DNA from: Ricordea florida
Taxonomy: Eukaryota > Cnidaria > Anthozoa > Corallimorpharia > Ricordeidae
NCBI GenBank assembly: GCA_949710005.1
Contig: OX453274.1
Span: 13,655,859 to 13,719,858 of the forward strand
Direction: 5' to 3'
DNA: 64,000 nucleotides
Shown here: one piece after another, positions 1-12,469 of the stretch
How positions within the stretch are numbered: position 1 is the stretch's first letter
Layout of the letters: each line of letters begins with the position of its first letter
The notes under the pieces: model-generated
The model's database searches: none
Told to the model about the DNA's origin: nothing
The model's input: the letters and a program-made list of their open reading frames with translations, nothing else
Position numbers and translations under genes: made by a program

Positions 1-14
1 GTCTTGTACGTCAG

Positions 15-114
15 GTATCAGGTGATGCTGCAATGCTGGCAGGAAAGTCCAAGGAAGCGACCAACATTTTCCAAACTAAAAGAAACAATGAAAGAAATGG
101 AGAAGAATCATAGG
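15..114 (+). CDS. R1 receptor tyrosine kinase, penultimate exon (end of kinase C-lobe)
   Basis: This 100-nt exon encodes the last helices of a tyrosine kinase domain, including the motif LQCWQESPRKRPTF, the conserved CW...RPTF block of subdomain XI. It starts after TCAG at 11-14 with one base completing a codon and ends in phase 0 before GTAGGA. It matches the exon at 26082-26181 in length and phase, with about eight substitutions by my count. It therefore belongs to a diverged, separate paralogue whose body lies left of the window. The family (Ig/FN3 receptor tyrosine kinase) is inferred from that paralogue. Nothing here shows whether R1 is intact. Confidence 0.85.
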
Positions 115-430
115 GTAGGAAATACTATGCTCTAAAATATATTCCACACCTTGGTATCAATCATATTTCGTGTTATTACGTTTTGGTTGATGTTGTTTGC
201 GTCGTTTACTTTGCTCAAATGTTTTGATAAGAATTTTCTTGAATCAACTTTATTTCTTTGATCTTCTTTACTCTCCTTAGTTGGCTTTTCTAGCATTTCT
301 GCCATCTCCTTTTACTCCAAGGACTGAGAAGTTTTCTTAAAGTAGAAGGACCTTGAATAATCTCTTGTTGTTGCTATTCTATTTTGTAATTACTTTATTT
401 TTGGCGAACTAACATCGGTTTTTTTTTCAG

Positions 431-499
431 ACTTATGTGAACCTCAAACAGTACGACAACAGTCTGTACGCTAATGTTAAAGATTTAGTCGATGGATAA
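431..499 (+). CDS. R1 receptor tyrosine kinase, last coding exon
   Basis: This terminal exon of 69 nt follows a T-rich tract and CAG, and ends in TAA. It encodes a tyrosine-rich tail (QYDNSLYANVKDL) that could be a phosphotyrosine docking site, which is usual for receptor tyrosine kinase tails; that role is inference. The exon at 26704-26772 in R2 has the same length with four substitutions, one of which changes the stop codon from TAA to TGA. Confidence 0.85.
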   Translation, partial: TYVNLKQYDNSLYANVKDLVDG

Positions 500-1563
500 G
501 CAATTCAATCTGCGACACAGAAACGTTATTCCTACAGCACATTTAGATATTAGAAGCTAAACTTAGAACTCACGATAATGCGGCTCTTTGTTGGTTTCAA
601 ATTCCTGGCCTCACAGATACTTATTCCTGTTCCCTATGGCCGACAGGAAAGTTAATGCAGTATACCTGTACAGGTGGAGACATCCCATGATTACTTTGAT
701 TAACAAAGAGGCTTCAGTTGTATGCTTAGCATGATTAATATATGAACATGAACAATTAAAGCTTGGTCTGAACGTTATGATGACGCCTTTGGGTACATTC
801 AGGACTCAACATCAATTATAATTATTGGAATTATTTTAAAAGCGCACTGATCATGATCACACTCGCAGTTATACTATATGATGTACTTATTTCTGTTTTT
901 TTCTTTGTTTTGTTTTGATTTTGTTTTGTTTTGTATTTTTAGAATTGATTTTACCACAATTTATTACTGAGTGCTTTATACATGGAGCCATATATTAACA
1001 GCAATCCACAAGTGGAGATATCCCAAGCGATTTTAGCTCAGTTTTGAAACCTTTTTTTTTTCTCCTTTATGGAAGAGATGCGGCCTTTACGGGAACAAAA
1101 GCCGACACTGAACGTTCTAGCGCACCTTACTAGTACCTCCTTAACCACGCTCTCACATTCCCTCTTCAATTCTTGCTATTCATAGTTTTAAGCGCAATAT
1201 TTTTTTTTATTTCAAACATAACTCACTTATTTACTTTAGTGAATGAATACCATTATAAATCATAGTTCTTAAGTATAGATTACCTTAGCTTATTAAAGTC
1301 CAGTGTAGTCTAGTCTGTCACAGTACAGTTTAGTATGTAAAGGTTACAGTATAAAATTTTCTTTATTCTTGCTTGTATTATGCGTTGTAAAATCATTATA
1401 AACATTAATGGTCTCAATATAGTTGATAATAAACTCACCTTGCCTTTGTCTTTCTCATGCACGATCTGACTCAAGATATTATTCCTAACAATCGTGTTTC
1501 GTGAAATATATTAAGTATGAGAGGTTTTCAATTTAATGAACCATTTAACTTTCCCCGCAAAGT

Positions 1564-1806
1564 TTGGCTCCTTCTCCGTGTATGGGCACAGATTACGTAA
1601 AACAAGGCCAGACAATGAAAGAGATGTTATTAAGTAATTATTTTCCATACAATGGTGAAACAATGCGCTACGTCATCTGTTCCGGTACACAGAGTAGCAG
1701 CCGAACGTTTAAGCTACAGTTGCTTTCAACTCCCAATTCAAAGACATTTATCGGTAATATTTCTTTGACATCACATTTCATGATCTCAAATAGTGGGGGC
1801 AAACAG
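1564..1806 (+). other. Unassigned open stretch, possible orphan exon
   Basis: The frame is open from 1564 and stays open past a good donor-like site (CAG then GTGAGG at 1807). The translation is not low-complexity (for example YVICSGTQSSSRTF) but matches no family I know. No acceptor in a phase matching the neighbouring RTK exons (phase 1) is evident. It may be chance, or a leftover exon from another paralogue of the array. Confidence 0.15.
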
Positions 1807-2157
1807 GTGAGGTAATTCCAAACTACTGTTGTTGAGAAATATTGACTGAGAATGACAGTCGTCTTTTTCTTTTTTACATGCACTAAGGGAATGTATTACA
1901 GGACTTAAGTAGATGTCCTCAACCTTTCCATTATCCTGCTAAGCCCCACCGACCAGCATCCGATCGAAAGCCTACTTATATCACTACTAGAATACCTCTT
2001 ACTTCTGGTTTCAAGTGTGGCTGTTACTCACTTGATAAAATTGTGGATGAAAAGTTCAATTCAGATTATAGACCAACAATGAAGCAATCGTAACTGACAG
2101 ATGTCGGTCTAAGTCGGTTAAGTAACAATCAAAATTTGGAAGCCATAAAACCTGATA

Positions 2158-2400
2158 TCCATTTATTACCTCAGCCAAGGAGGTGTTGTTTTCACTCCTG
2201 TCTGTTTGTTTGTCTGTCTGATAATCGTTTTACGCAAAAACTAATCAACGGATTTGCACCAAATTTGGTGGAAAGGTCGCGAATATACCCAGGATCAATC
2301 GATTAAAATTTATCCGGGATTATTGGGATTTATCCGGATTAAACTCCGGATCTCAGATCCAGACTAGACGCTCTCGGGAGCGTCCACTCGGGCTACACTT
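2158..2400. repeat. Interspersed repeat of the 'CCAAGGAGGT' type
   Basis: The block begins with TTACCTCAGCCAAGGAGGTG, followed by TGTCTGTTTG-like tandem words and a segment reading ATTTGCACCAAATTTGG. From memory, very similar repeats are widespread in marine animal genomes. After 2300 it changes to repeated TTATCCGG words. The precise element boundaries and class cannot be set from one copy. Confidence 0.4.
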
Positions 2401-5296
2401 GATAATACGCCTTCGAACAAACGTGAATGTCAGTTGACGCCTAAGTTTTGTTTATATTGTATACTAAATGGCTGGTTCCACGACCGCAAAAAACCTACCA
2501 CACTGTATATCGCACCGCAATTCTTGTCGTGTTTAAGCTGAACGATTTTATAAGAAAGTTTTCTAAGGTTTTACAGAAATTTCAGTGATAATTGGGTTTG
2601 TTTACTAACCGAATTAATGTTGACCAATCAGCTTTCTTGGTTCCCACGGTAGAAAACAGATGTGAAACTTGATGCCATTCATCTGATTCCAAGTTATCGA
2701 AGGCGAAGAAGCGATATGTGGGAAAAACAACAATATTACTCCTCAATCGGATATACTTTCCTTCCGATTTAGCCTTATTGGCCCTGTTCCCGCTAATGTC
2801 TTTCCACTCGACCACGTAGAGAAAAACCTTGTTGATAAAGAATCAAGCAAATATCCAAAATAGCTCTTATTTGTGGATCACCTCTAGAAATCTTGGACAT
2901 TTCAGCCCGCGTACCGGTGCGCAGCTTTGCTTAAAAAAAAACTCCGCACGTACTGTGATCATGAATTTTGTGCAGTATCTGGTGCTGTAGTTCAAGTATA
3001 ATTACGGGAAATCATATCGGTTGTTTTCGTTTTATATCGTTTTCGAAGAAAACAAAGAACCATTACCAAAATGGTAATTTCCACTGACCACAAGGCTTGG
3101 GTGTGGGCTCATGTTTCAGGGCACGCCGGTGCTCAAAATCAGTTGAGAAAAACAGAAAGCATTCCCATATAAAGGCTGCTGACCAACGTGATCGATACAT
3201 ATTTCAAAGATGGAAAAACAACCTTTCAAATGATGCCTTTTGAGCAAAATTTGAGGCAATTGTGGCCGAGATATCGCTTCTTGAACTCGGCATATTTTGC
3301 GGATTTTACCGTGGGATTTCAATGGATTCTGCTCGACGGCATTTGTGGATGGTTTTCAATCAGAACAAATACACATGAAAGGTAAACTACACAGCTTATA
3401 AATGGTTTTGTCAGCTAGGTTAAGGCATGTTTTTATTACGTCTGGTTGCACATTTCTCCCATCATGCTTACTTTTTCGGAAATTGCATTTTAAAAACTAT
3501 GCTTCTTCCCGATTTCGTTGAAAATGTCATACAGATCCTGTTAAATTTAATGAACTCCAACTCGGAAAGAAAAAATTCGCAAATACACATTAATTTCGTT
3601 TACTTTGCCATGATTTTCTCAAAAATGTCCCATTATATATCAGCCTATTAGGCCACACTTGCACATTTTTGCTATCTTTACTCCTTTGGAAAATATTCGC
3701 TGTTTATTTACGATTTCCATACAAATCCCTATAGAATTTTGCGAACATGATCCACTCCGAAACACGAAATTTGATTACGCAATCGCTCGCCCGTCCAAGA
3801 TTTCTGGAGATGACAAACTCTTAAGACAACAATATGTGGCGGGGCGGAGGTACGCGCTCTACCGAGTGCCCTTCTAGTTGCTTTTGAATACAGCCTTCTA
3901 TACCGGGCGACTATTAAACATATCCTTTATCAATGAGTGGCGCACGAGGTCACAAATTCTACAATGCTTTTGTGAGTGCTTTTGAGACTCCTTTGCAATT
4001 GTATAAAAAGGTTAAAAATGAGGCGAATGTTGTGTATGAACAAATTTAACTTACCATCCCTTCTTTAGCCCCTAGTCGATTCGCATTTCTCATTCTGTCT
4101 ATGTCTTACAGCTCCATAGCTTCCTATCATTTGTCCTGCACACCTCCAATTAGTAATTCGCAATGTAACATGTCCGAAGTAGTCCAGAGTTAGTAAATTA
4201 AAATAAGTTTTAGAGCTCCCGACTAAATGTCATGAGTAAAGAGACGTACTGATGTATCATCTTCTTTGTAGTTTACCGTAAAAAAACAAACCACATAATA
4301 ATGACCAAGGACAACCAAGTTATCGAACCATTTACGGTTTCTTCCAAAGTTGATTTTAATAAGTGTAAGTTAGTTGATCCTTACAAATCGATGGGCAAAT
4401 TGGAATAGTTTTTGTTTACTGGAATTTGGTAATTTGGAAGTTAAGTCGCTTTTGATCACTTACGCTCTGTTAACACTGAGGACCACTGTAGAAATAGCGT
4501 CCAGGTACGAAAACGGAACCGAACTAAGCTGTTCACACTGTGCTGGTACAAGCTAAGATCGTTAAGGATCCCAAACTGTATCTGCTCCTGAAGCAGATAC
4601 TAAGCTTGCCCAAGAGAAACTGTGAAAACAGAACATAACCCCGCTAATATGACAATTGGACGGAATCACTTGTTTTGCGCGGAATCTATTTATATCTTGC
4701 TCCATGGCTGCGAGAAGACCCCCCGGCGCAGTGAAATTACACCACGTGATGAGAAGGACATCAACCATTGGTCAGTTAAAATAGCGTCCGGATCTAAAAT
4801 TAAAGTTAGGATTCTGTCCCCTTATCATATTAAGAGAACCCAGTATGAAAGATACGTTCTCTTACTTCATTTTCTCTTGGCCTGCCGAAGTACGTGGTAC
4901 AAAACCCGTCCGAATAGCAACTACAATCGGAACGTCTATCCGTGCAAATTTTATACCGGATCTAAGATAGATCAGTTATGATGTAAAGGTAGCCTTAAGC
5001 AAGAGAACGTTCTCTTTAGGAACCTTAACTGGATTTAAACATTTCCCACGGCGATGTATTAAGTTTATAATTTCTAAGCTTAGCAACTTTCACTATTCAT
5101 ATAAAATCCAAGTATCGGTTAGTGCCCAAGGCTTTCTGGGATCGATAACTAGCCGCTGTTCGCTAAACTGAGCCCGCAGACACGGAAGTAAAACCTTGAA
5201 TAGTGTATTTTATCGTAAGGTCCATTTAGTGCCTTCGCCAACAGAACGTTTTCCGAAATTGCAATTCATTTATAGAGATCGTGGCGAATTTAAGTC

Positions 5297-5372
5297 ATGC
5301 CTTGGTCCAAATGCTATGGAGGATCTCTTTAGCCAAGTATCGCATTGCTTTTCGTGCTCTCATCGCTTGGAG
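5297..5372 (+). pseudogene. R2 signal-peptide exon with in-frame stop
   Basis: The frame that fits the downstream phase-1 exons reads MPWSKCYGGSL, then TAG (5330-5332), then the hydrophobic stretch PSIALLFVLSSLG. It ends at a GGAG/GTATGT donor identical to that of the R3 signal-peptide exon at 40214-40292. Alignment with R3, which has an intact leader of 26 codons, shows that this is the homologous exon carrying a nonsense codon. No in-frame ATG lies between the TAG and the donor, so the leader could be used only if CTCTTTAG is a splice acceptor for an upstream coding exon. That alternative is weaker because the polypyrimidine tract is poor. Confidence 0.6.
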
Positions 5373-7521
5373 GTATGTAACAGTAGAGCCTGTTATTTAA
5401 CACCTACTAGCTACTTTAATTTCATCTATTTAATCATGACTTTTGTTGGCTATAGGCGGATGAACTAAGTTATGCACACTGCATCTAAATGTAACATGCC
5501 TTTTTAAGCCGACATTGCCAACGCCAACGTTATGCCCCAATCAAATTTGCAAGGTAAGTTGCTCAAGTTTTCAACACTTGTCACATTACTTTTAATCAGC
5601 TTCCACGCGAATAACAAGCAAATCAATAATGCATCCGTAGTTACCAACGCAGCTAACCAATTTCGCAGAGCACAAGACTCTCAATCCATATGAATGATCC
5701 CAAAGCTCGTTTAAAACGACAATATTATAATAACATCTTACGTTCCAAACAATTGCACGCGCTTGTGTTCTAGCGTGACTCTCAACTGTTGCAAGGGTCA
5801 TAGCAATGTTAATATATTAGCAATAATGCACAAACTTTCAACTTCGTCTTTTTAAGAAATCCTTTAAGTAATATTTCAGTTTCGACATGGAAAGTAAAGA
5901 TACGGTCAGTCTCTTTAACTGAATTGAGTACAATACATTTACCTATAAACGTTCCTCGTAAGCATCCTTTTTCAATTTTTCTTCATGACCTTGATTTTGT
6001 TTACTATGCTAAATCTTTCTTCACTGAAGGACGCTTGTGGCGTTTCCTATAGGAAATTATCACATTTGATGTGGTTATTCAGGTTATTGAATCGATGCAA
6101 GAGTAAAAATATTATTACATACATATATCCATCTGAATTTGCTTGTTAGTTTTTTTTACCTTTAAGCCGTTCAACTTAGGCAGTTTACAATATTTCTGTT
6201 GCCATTCAGCTGTGCATTGCATACGTTTGAGCGGCTAGGCCTTCATTCGCCATCCTTTTTCTACCCGTGATTTTCACCGTTCGTTCGGAATTTCATTTTT
6301 GCGTGAGAGATCTCGAATAGCACACTTTCGGTATACAAATAATAGTTATGGTTAGTGAAACTGCGATATTGACAAGACTGGTTAAATGTAGCATCCCAAA
6401 CGAAAAATTTCCTTCTGCTGTAGTAAGGCTGAGAAGGGGAGCATGGGATTCTGGGCAGTAGGTTCAGTATACGATTGGCATTCAATAGCCTGAGGTCTCT
6501 CTCACTCGGGGATTTCATACTTCTTGAACTGTAACACAAAATTGAATACTGTAACTTTCATCTCCCACAAGACAGAATTTATTTGCAATGAAGGCCATTT
6601 AATTCTGGGCATTCATCATTAACCCATGGTCTAGCTCAGCCATTTTTTATAACAAAATACGAAAAATAAAGAAAGGCAGGAAAAATTTTAAGCGCTTTCA
6701 ATAAAGCGATAGTATATGCAGGTTATAAACACGTGTAAACGACCACTTACATGAAAGCGGTAGTTGAGTTACCTTGGAAAGGTCGTGTATATATAAGTAC
6801 TGTGGGAGCAGTTTCTAAAGAAACCGGCGCTGCGTGGGTGGGAAATTGAAACAAAGGATATTGGGATGATAAAACAAGTTAGTAAAGTAATTTATACCGC
6901 CGTAAGGTAAAAAGGGGGTTGCTTACGTTTCGAGCGTTTGCTCTTTGCCAGATGTATATATATACGTTTTGTGACAAAAACAATTCCTAGACAAGTAATG
7001 TCACATCTTGCTTACAAGGCGCCCCAACCCTTACTGGATTACAGGGTGGGGATGTGCTCCTGGGATCCCGGGAGCCTGTCAAAGAGAATTTTTCCCTCAA
7101 TTTTGTGCTTTATTGTAACTTTCTAGGAAGTATGAGAACACAGTTGAATTGCACAAATTAATTACAGTATCCTTCTCTCATTCTCTCCACACTTACAAAA
7201 TGAAACCATTGCGTAAAATATAAACCTTCCACGAGACCATTTCAGTCTTGACTAGGCTAAGACATAATCAGATCCTCTGGTTTACTCAAGGAATCAAGTT
7301 AAGCTTTTGAGTAAACACCATGTCAAGTGCTATCAGAAAAAAATTATCTTCAAAAAGTGATCCATTTTCAATTTGCACGCACATTGTTGCTTCTTATTTC
7401 ATTGTTTTGATATTGGCGTATTTCGTATTTTGCGAAAGGCTTAATAAGGAAGTCTGGAACTGAGTTTAAAAAATAGAAAAGGCTTTAAACATTAAGTAAT
7501 CACTGAAACCGATTCATTTAG
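5373..7521 (+). other. R2 intron 1
   Basis: This AT-rich intron runs from the GTATGT donor at 5373 to an acceptor ending TTTAG at 7521. No coding exon or recognised element was seen. A hydrophobic-looking open frame at 6938-7126 contains TATATATACG repeats and is not supported as a gene. Confidence 0.45.
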
Positions 7522-7884
7522 AAATAGCGTTCAGATTTACACAGGAACCAACTAATCCAAGTTACTTTAAGAAAGGAAGCAACGCTATTTTGGCATGGAA
7601 TTACAGTGTGGATAACCAACAAACTGAACTTGGGGGCCTTGTCTGGAGCGTAAACACTGGGTCCCAGTTCATTAATATGCTAGTAAAGATTGGTACTGCT
7701 AATCCGGTTCCCCATCCAGACATACCATCTGCTTACATAGGAAGAGTTCACATTGAGGGAAGAGCTTCTCTTGTCATTACAAACGTCAGCTTTCTCGACA
7801 ATTCTGTATACAGATGCTTACTGGCACCAAAAGCAGGTTCAGGACTGGTAAGCAAAAGGAGTGAAGTTATTCTGGTTGTGACAG
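7522..7884 (+). CDS. R2 exon 2: first Ig-like domain
   Basis: This exon is open through its full length in phase 1-1 if the acceptor is TTCATTTAG at 7513-7521. It encodes a V-type Ig-like domain beginning FRFTQEPTNPSYFKKGSN. The B-strand position has no cysteine (reads ILAWNYSV), while the F strand keeps YRC, so the canonical disulphide is missing. A downstream acceptor (GTTCAG at 7534) would break the phase pattern, so I prefer 7522. The donor is GACAG/GTACGG. The Ig-like exon of R3 at 61930-62289 has the same size class and also lacks the canonical cysteine pair. Confidence 0.75.
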
Positions 7885-8983
7885 GTACGGTTTGCCATCC
7901 ATGTTATGTTTCTAAGCAAGAATAATTGGAGAAGGTCAAATGGTTTGGTTTTGTTTTTCGTAGGTTGCCATGAACAGGTTAAATGTAGTCCAGTCTAATA
8001 TTTCTGTTGCGCTCTTTCCGTTTTTTACTAATGGATGACATAGTCATACACTGAATTTCGGGATAGCGTTCACTCATTCGCCTAATTCAATATACTAATT
8101 CATTAGACTTGGATTAAACGTTTTCTTTACACTCAGGTCGTAAAATGTGAGTAAAACGACATTTACGCATCAAGAGCAAATGACTTACTTGTACATGTAC
8201 TTAGGGTCATTATAATTATTCACGTATTTAGGATCATTCACCCACCAGCGTGAATTTTAATCGATTTACAAAATTATAAGTCATAATTTGGTTAAAAGTG
8301 ATTTGCTGAGAAGCCGAAAAACAAGCTGAAATTTGCGAAAGGGAAATACCGAACACTTAAAACAACAGTAAAGTTCTCGCAATAAACCTCAAATAACTAT
8401 AGCGTAACCGTACGAAGATCTGGAATAAACTAACGCTAGCTTCACTACGCAATGTCGCCGAACTGTTTTTTCGCTTATTAATAACCAACAAAACTGTTCT
8501 CAAGTTTTCCGCGTATAGCAGATAAATGCGTTCAGGGCTGGTTGTTTTGCATCTCAAAGAAGATCACGAGTATTACGATACATCTAAAATGTCCGTTTCT
8601 GATTGGCCCTGACGCCTTGCCTTGTCATCGTCCGGTGAATTTGCAAAGACGAGAACTTAACAAACGGCGGTTCAACTCTCAACTTTGGTTAATGTAGTTA
8701 CAGACATATTACAGGTTCTTAAAGCTCGATGTAACCTAAACATCGAAAACCTAAACAAGATTTTGGTCAATACCCATTTTTTTAGCCATAACAAAAGTAA
8801 GGACAACTCAAAAATAACCCCAGCTGGAGCTGGCTATTTCCGAAATTAAAAAATTGCTACCTTTGGAACTCTATGGTACCTCATTAAATAAACCCTGACT
8901 GTTTATGCAATATTAGGAGCGGCAATTAAACAACATAAAACCCAAGTTATCCGAAATTAGCTTTTATCTTTGCCTGATTTTAG

Positions 8984-9238
8984 ATCCTCCAGTGATCAGT
9001 CCACTGTTAGTGGCTTCCAGTTACAATGAGGATTCCCAAGTAAGCATCAGTTGCCTGGCAATAGGAACACCAAACCCCGATGTAACTTGGATCAGGAATG
9101 GACAAGAGAAAAGTACAGGAAAGAACTCCGCTGTACTGACGTTTACCAGCATCCACAGGACAGATGGTGGACAGTACACATGTAAAGCGAACAACTCTGC
9201 TGGAAGCGATGAGAAGCAAGTCATACTGGTGGTTCACT
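8984..9238 (+). CDS. R2 exon 3: second Ig domain (C2/I-set)
   Basis: This is a complete Ig domain in one phase 1-1 exon, with SISC in strand B, VTWIRNG in strand C and the DGGQYTCKA motif in strand F, so the disulphide pair and core tryptophan are present. The acceptor is GATTTTAG and the donor GTAAGT. Domains of this type in receptor tyrosine kinases form the ligand-binding or spacing part of the ectodomain. The exon itself shows no damage. Confidence 0.85.
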
Positions 9239-9517
9239 GTAAGTAAGGAAACTTTTGTTCTTGGAATAGGCTGTGCACCCTGTTAATTTTGTTTTTGCAA
9301 ATTGTTTATACATGTTACTGATACCCTTGTACGCCGATTGAAGAACTAAATCACTTACTTTTAAAATACGTATTAGTTTTATGGGTGTAAATGTAATGTT
9401 AAGCATATAGATGAATAGTTTATTACAACTGGTATCAGTAGTGATAAGATTATTGCCATTCGACACAATTTCTCGAGGGTTTTAATGAACTTCGGTTTAT
9501 TTGGTGGGCACACTGTA

Positions 9518-9533
9518 AAAAAAAAAAAAAATC
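9518..9533 (+). repeat. Poly-A run
   Basis: A homopolymer of about 14 adenines follows CACTGT. It may be a simple sequence or the tail of a retroposed fragment; no element body is recognisable upstream. Confidence 0.4.
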
Positions 9534-10571
9534 CTAATCTGGGTTCTTTCAGTTCTCTTGTGATCCTTGTGTGGCTTTTGAGTTAGTAAACGGGGTTAAG
9601 CCACTAGGGTAACACACGGGGGTTTGCTCATTCTATGTTGCGAAAAAGTTGAAGCCGAGAGAAATCAGCCGACAAAACACCGAACTGAGTCAACTGTGCG
9701 CGAGCCTAAAATCCTCGCGCGCTCTCTGGCTGTGAGGCCCTATACCCCGAGCCCTTGTACGTTCTAAGATATTGAACAAAAATCCAGGCAGAAACAAATG
9801 AATAATAACTATTCCAACGATATCAAGGACCTCATCGAGCAACGACAGAACATCCGGCTATTGTGAAATCCGCCGTTCGTTATCCACGGTCGATTTCCAA
9901 CCACATTACTAGTACGAAGTTGACTTGACTTCGCGGTCCAAAGTCCCGCATGTCCTGATCGCACGTTTGTAGAGCGAGGCACGCATTCACATCTGGCTTC
10001 TTTGCCACATACCGAATGTCTTGGCAACATGGAAACAAATCAGATTGCCGGAAACTCTCTGAAGTTACACCTAGAAGATTCTCGTATATCGCAGAGGTTG
10101 TTAACACCCTAGCCTTAGACTTCACTTTCGACGATTTTGAATGATCTTTTTTTTGTTCTTCATATCTTGGGCGGTCTCATACATCCAATGTTTGTAATCC
10201 CTTTGACATAAGCTACCGGTAGGTGTATACTTCTGTAATGTACATAACCATACTTTGATTGAGAACTCTTTCTCCAGGGAAGTAGAAGAATTGCCGAACG
10301 CATTGCATCTGCCGTTGAAGACCTTTTCATATAATATTAAATGTTCTTCAGATTTACTGCCAGCATGTGACTGAATCAGCGTGGTTATGACCCTCACTGC
10401 GTGGTAAACTTTTAAAATGAATTTTGAAGGTGTAGGAAGGTAAAGGCCAGTGAGTGGACTTGGTATTTTCTTCAAAAGACGGTGGATGTAGAATTTCTTG
10501 CAGTTCAGAGATGCACATCTTTCATGCTATAAGACCTGCGTATTAGTTTTCTTTAGTGTGTGCAATGGTGG

Positions 10572-10690
10572 AATCAATGTCAGTATCTGGACAACTGCGC
10601 AGCTGCCCCTCCCCTAACCCAACAAGTTATAAGTAGAAATGTTTGTGTCAATGTTGGGTTTGGGGAAGGGTAGGTGCACAGTTATCTGAC
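10572..10690. mobile_element. Palindromic MITE of about 120 bp
   Basis: The left half reads ATCAATGTCAGTATCTGGAC, then a C-rich block CCCCTCCCCTAACCCAAC. The right half mirrors it with GTTGGGTTTGGGGAAGGG, then GCACAGTTATCTGAC. The two halves are imperfect inverted repeats around 10630, typical of a small non-autonomous foldback transposon. From memory, closely similar palindromes are abundant in coral genomes. It lies inside R2 intron 3. Confidence 0.7.
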
Positions 10691-10740
10691 AAATAGATCT
10701 CAAATCAAATCGGTTGGAGATACTCATTCCTCAGCTACTA

Positions 10741-11690
10741 AAATGTCATTTTGGGTACCCTAAGGCTGTATATTGGGACCGTTACTTTTTTTTATTTATA
10801 TAAATGATATTCCAGATTGTACGTAGCAAGTGACACTATTCTGTATGCCGACGATACTGCAATCTATTACTCATCAAATAATCTCAGTGACCTTAAAAAT
10901 TATGTCATTGCTGATTAAGGAACAGAATGGTTCTTTAGAAATCTTCTTACTCTTACCACCTCGAAATGTAATATATTTATCTTTGAAGGCACGCAGAAAC
11001 TGAATCGTGCCCAAGATATTTCGCTTGAAGCAATATGAACAGGAATTGACAGAACACAATCATTCAAAAACATAATGGTATTAATCAATCTATGTCCTTG
11101 GCTAATCATGTGGATGCTATGAGCATAAAGATTAACCAGAGGATTGGCCTAATAAAGAAAACCAAGAATTTCTTGTCATTACTGGCCAGAGTTACCTTGT
11201 ACGATACCTTAATCCTCCCTCTTTTGATTATGGAGACATTATATGGGGAGACAAAAGCAATGAAACATTTATGTCAGGACTACAGATCCTACAAAATAAA
11301 GTTGTTTAAGCCTTGTTGGAATACCCACCACAAAGCTCGTAAGCCAAAGCACGTAAGATTTAGATCTCAAGCCACTTTCCACAAGAATATTTTTTTTTCA
11401 TCGCTGCATATCAATACAGAAATGTCTACTTGTCTTGGGGAAACTGAATTTAACTTTAGTTTTATCAGAAATCAAGCTTTCCATTCTTATAATGCTAGAC
11501 GTTCCAATGATCTTCGTTTGCCCCTTCCACGCACTGACTGGGGCAAACAAGCATTTATTTACCCCACAGCGAAGGACTGGAACAGTGTTTCTATTGATTT
11601 TAAAGAGATTAATCTTTTATCTAATTATCGATAGCTTGATCGTAGTAAATTCTCAGTTCGTGCGCCTGCCCCAGAGCTAAACAGTAAATA
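10741..11690 (+). mobile_element. Decayed LINE: reverse transcriptase and C-terminal fragment
   Basis: In three frames, translation gives a damaged non-LTR retrotransposon. It reads a PxxxILGP-like block near 10750, then INDIPD, the catalytic motif LYADDT at 10841-10858, and then stop-interrupted RT thumb sequence. A 180-codon open tail at 11092-11634 includes SYNARRSNDLRLPLPRTDWG, typical of LINE ORF2 C-termini. At least one frameshift and two in-frame stops are present. It is a dead, 5'-truncated copy in an R2 intron, with clade likely CR1/L2-like but uncertain. Confidence 0.8.
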
Positions 11691-12438
11691 AAAATGATGT
11701 GAAGGCGTCTGGTTACCCAAATGCGTCACACGTCCACCTTACCTAGATTGATAACCATATACGCATAATTATTTTTGCAATGACATAAATCAACCTACCC
11801 AAAATGCAGTCAAGATTATCCTAGTGTTGAAAAGCGACTTTTACCACAACTGTTAAAGATTTTGAGTCATAGGGGCGCTCAGCTCCAGATACTTTCGTAC
11901 GGTCTTTCAACTTTCAACTTGCATACGCGGGATGGTGACAAGAAAATTGCACCTACCGCTCGTAATCATCCCTGTTGGGTCGGTTACATCCTAGCTAGTC
12001 ATCTGAGGGGGTTTTGGCCGATAGTCTTGTAGCTTGATCATTTCCTCCTGCGGGATGTACTGGGCTGGGTACATTGCACTTCGGGCCCTTCGAGGTATCA
12101 CCATGTCGTCGATCCACACACTGGTCATAGTACTAGCAGTCCCGGGCAGAGGGCGCCGTAAGGAAAAACAAATAGTAATGACTTTCATCTTTCAGTAACA
12201 TGACTTTAATTTATTCACTTTTGTTCCGATCTGCGAAGGACTGAGGATGATATGTCTAACTTTGCAAATTAAGGCTTGAATTAACATTTCATTTGTGAAA
12301 AAAGGGCAGGGGTTCTAGATAGCAATATGATCAGGGGAGGGGGGGGTCATTGCACTCTAAGGTAAAACTGACCCATTGTGAAAAGGCTATGAAACTTGTT
12401 GTCTCTACGCAATATTATTGAAACCTTTCAATCAGAGA

Positions 12439-12445
<7 letters not shown>

Positions 12446-12469
<24 letters not shown>
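12446..12469. repeat. AT microsatellite in left foldback arm
   Basis: A (AT)n tract lies in the left arm of the foldback element, with its mirror at 13783-13806 in the right arm. It therefore belongs to the element's arm rather than being an independent expansion. Confidence 0.8.

Larger units (their letters stand above)
500..5296. other. Intergenic region between R1 and R2
   Basis: This AT-rich spacer has no recognised gene. It has T-rich runs, a possible polyadenylation signal near 1427, and one moderately long open stretch at 1564-1806. The latter reads through to a CAG followed by GTGAGG, so it could be an orphan exon, but I recognise no family in it. A short perfect hairpin (9-bp stem, 5-nt loop) lies at 4577-4599. 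A family-like interspersed repeat at 2158-2400 is listed separately. Confidence 0.5.

Noticed and set aside
9809-10475. Series of overlapping minus-strand ORFs in R2 intron 3
   Set aside because: They are open but match no family I know, and no splice pattern joins them. Kept only as an unexplained remark.
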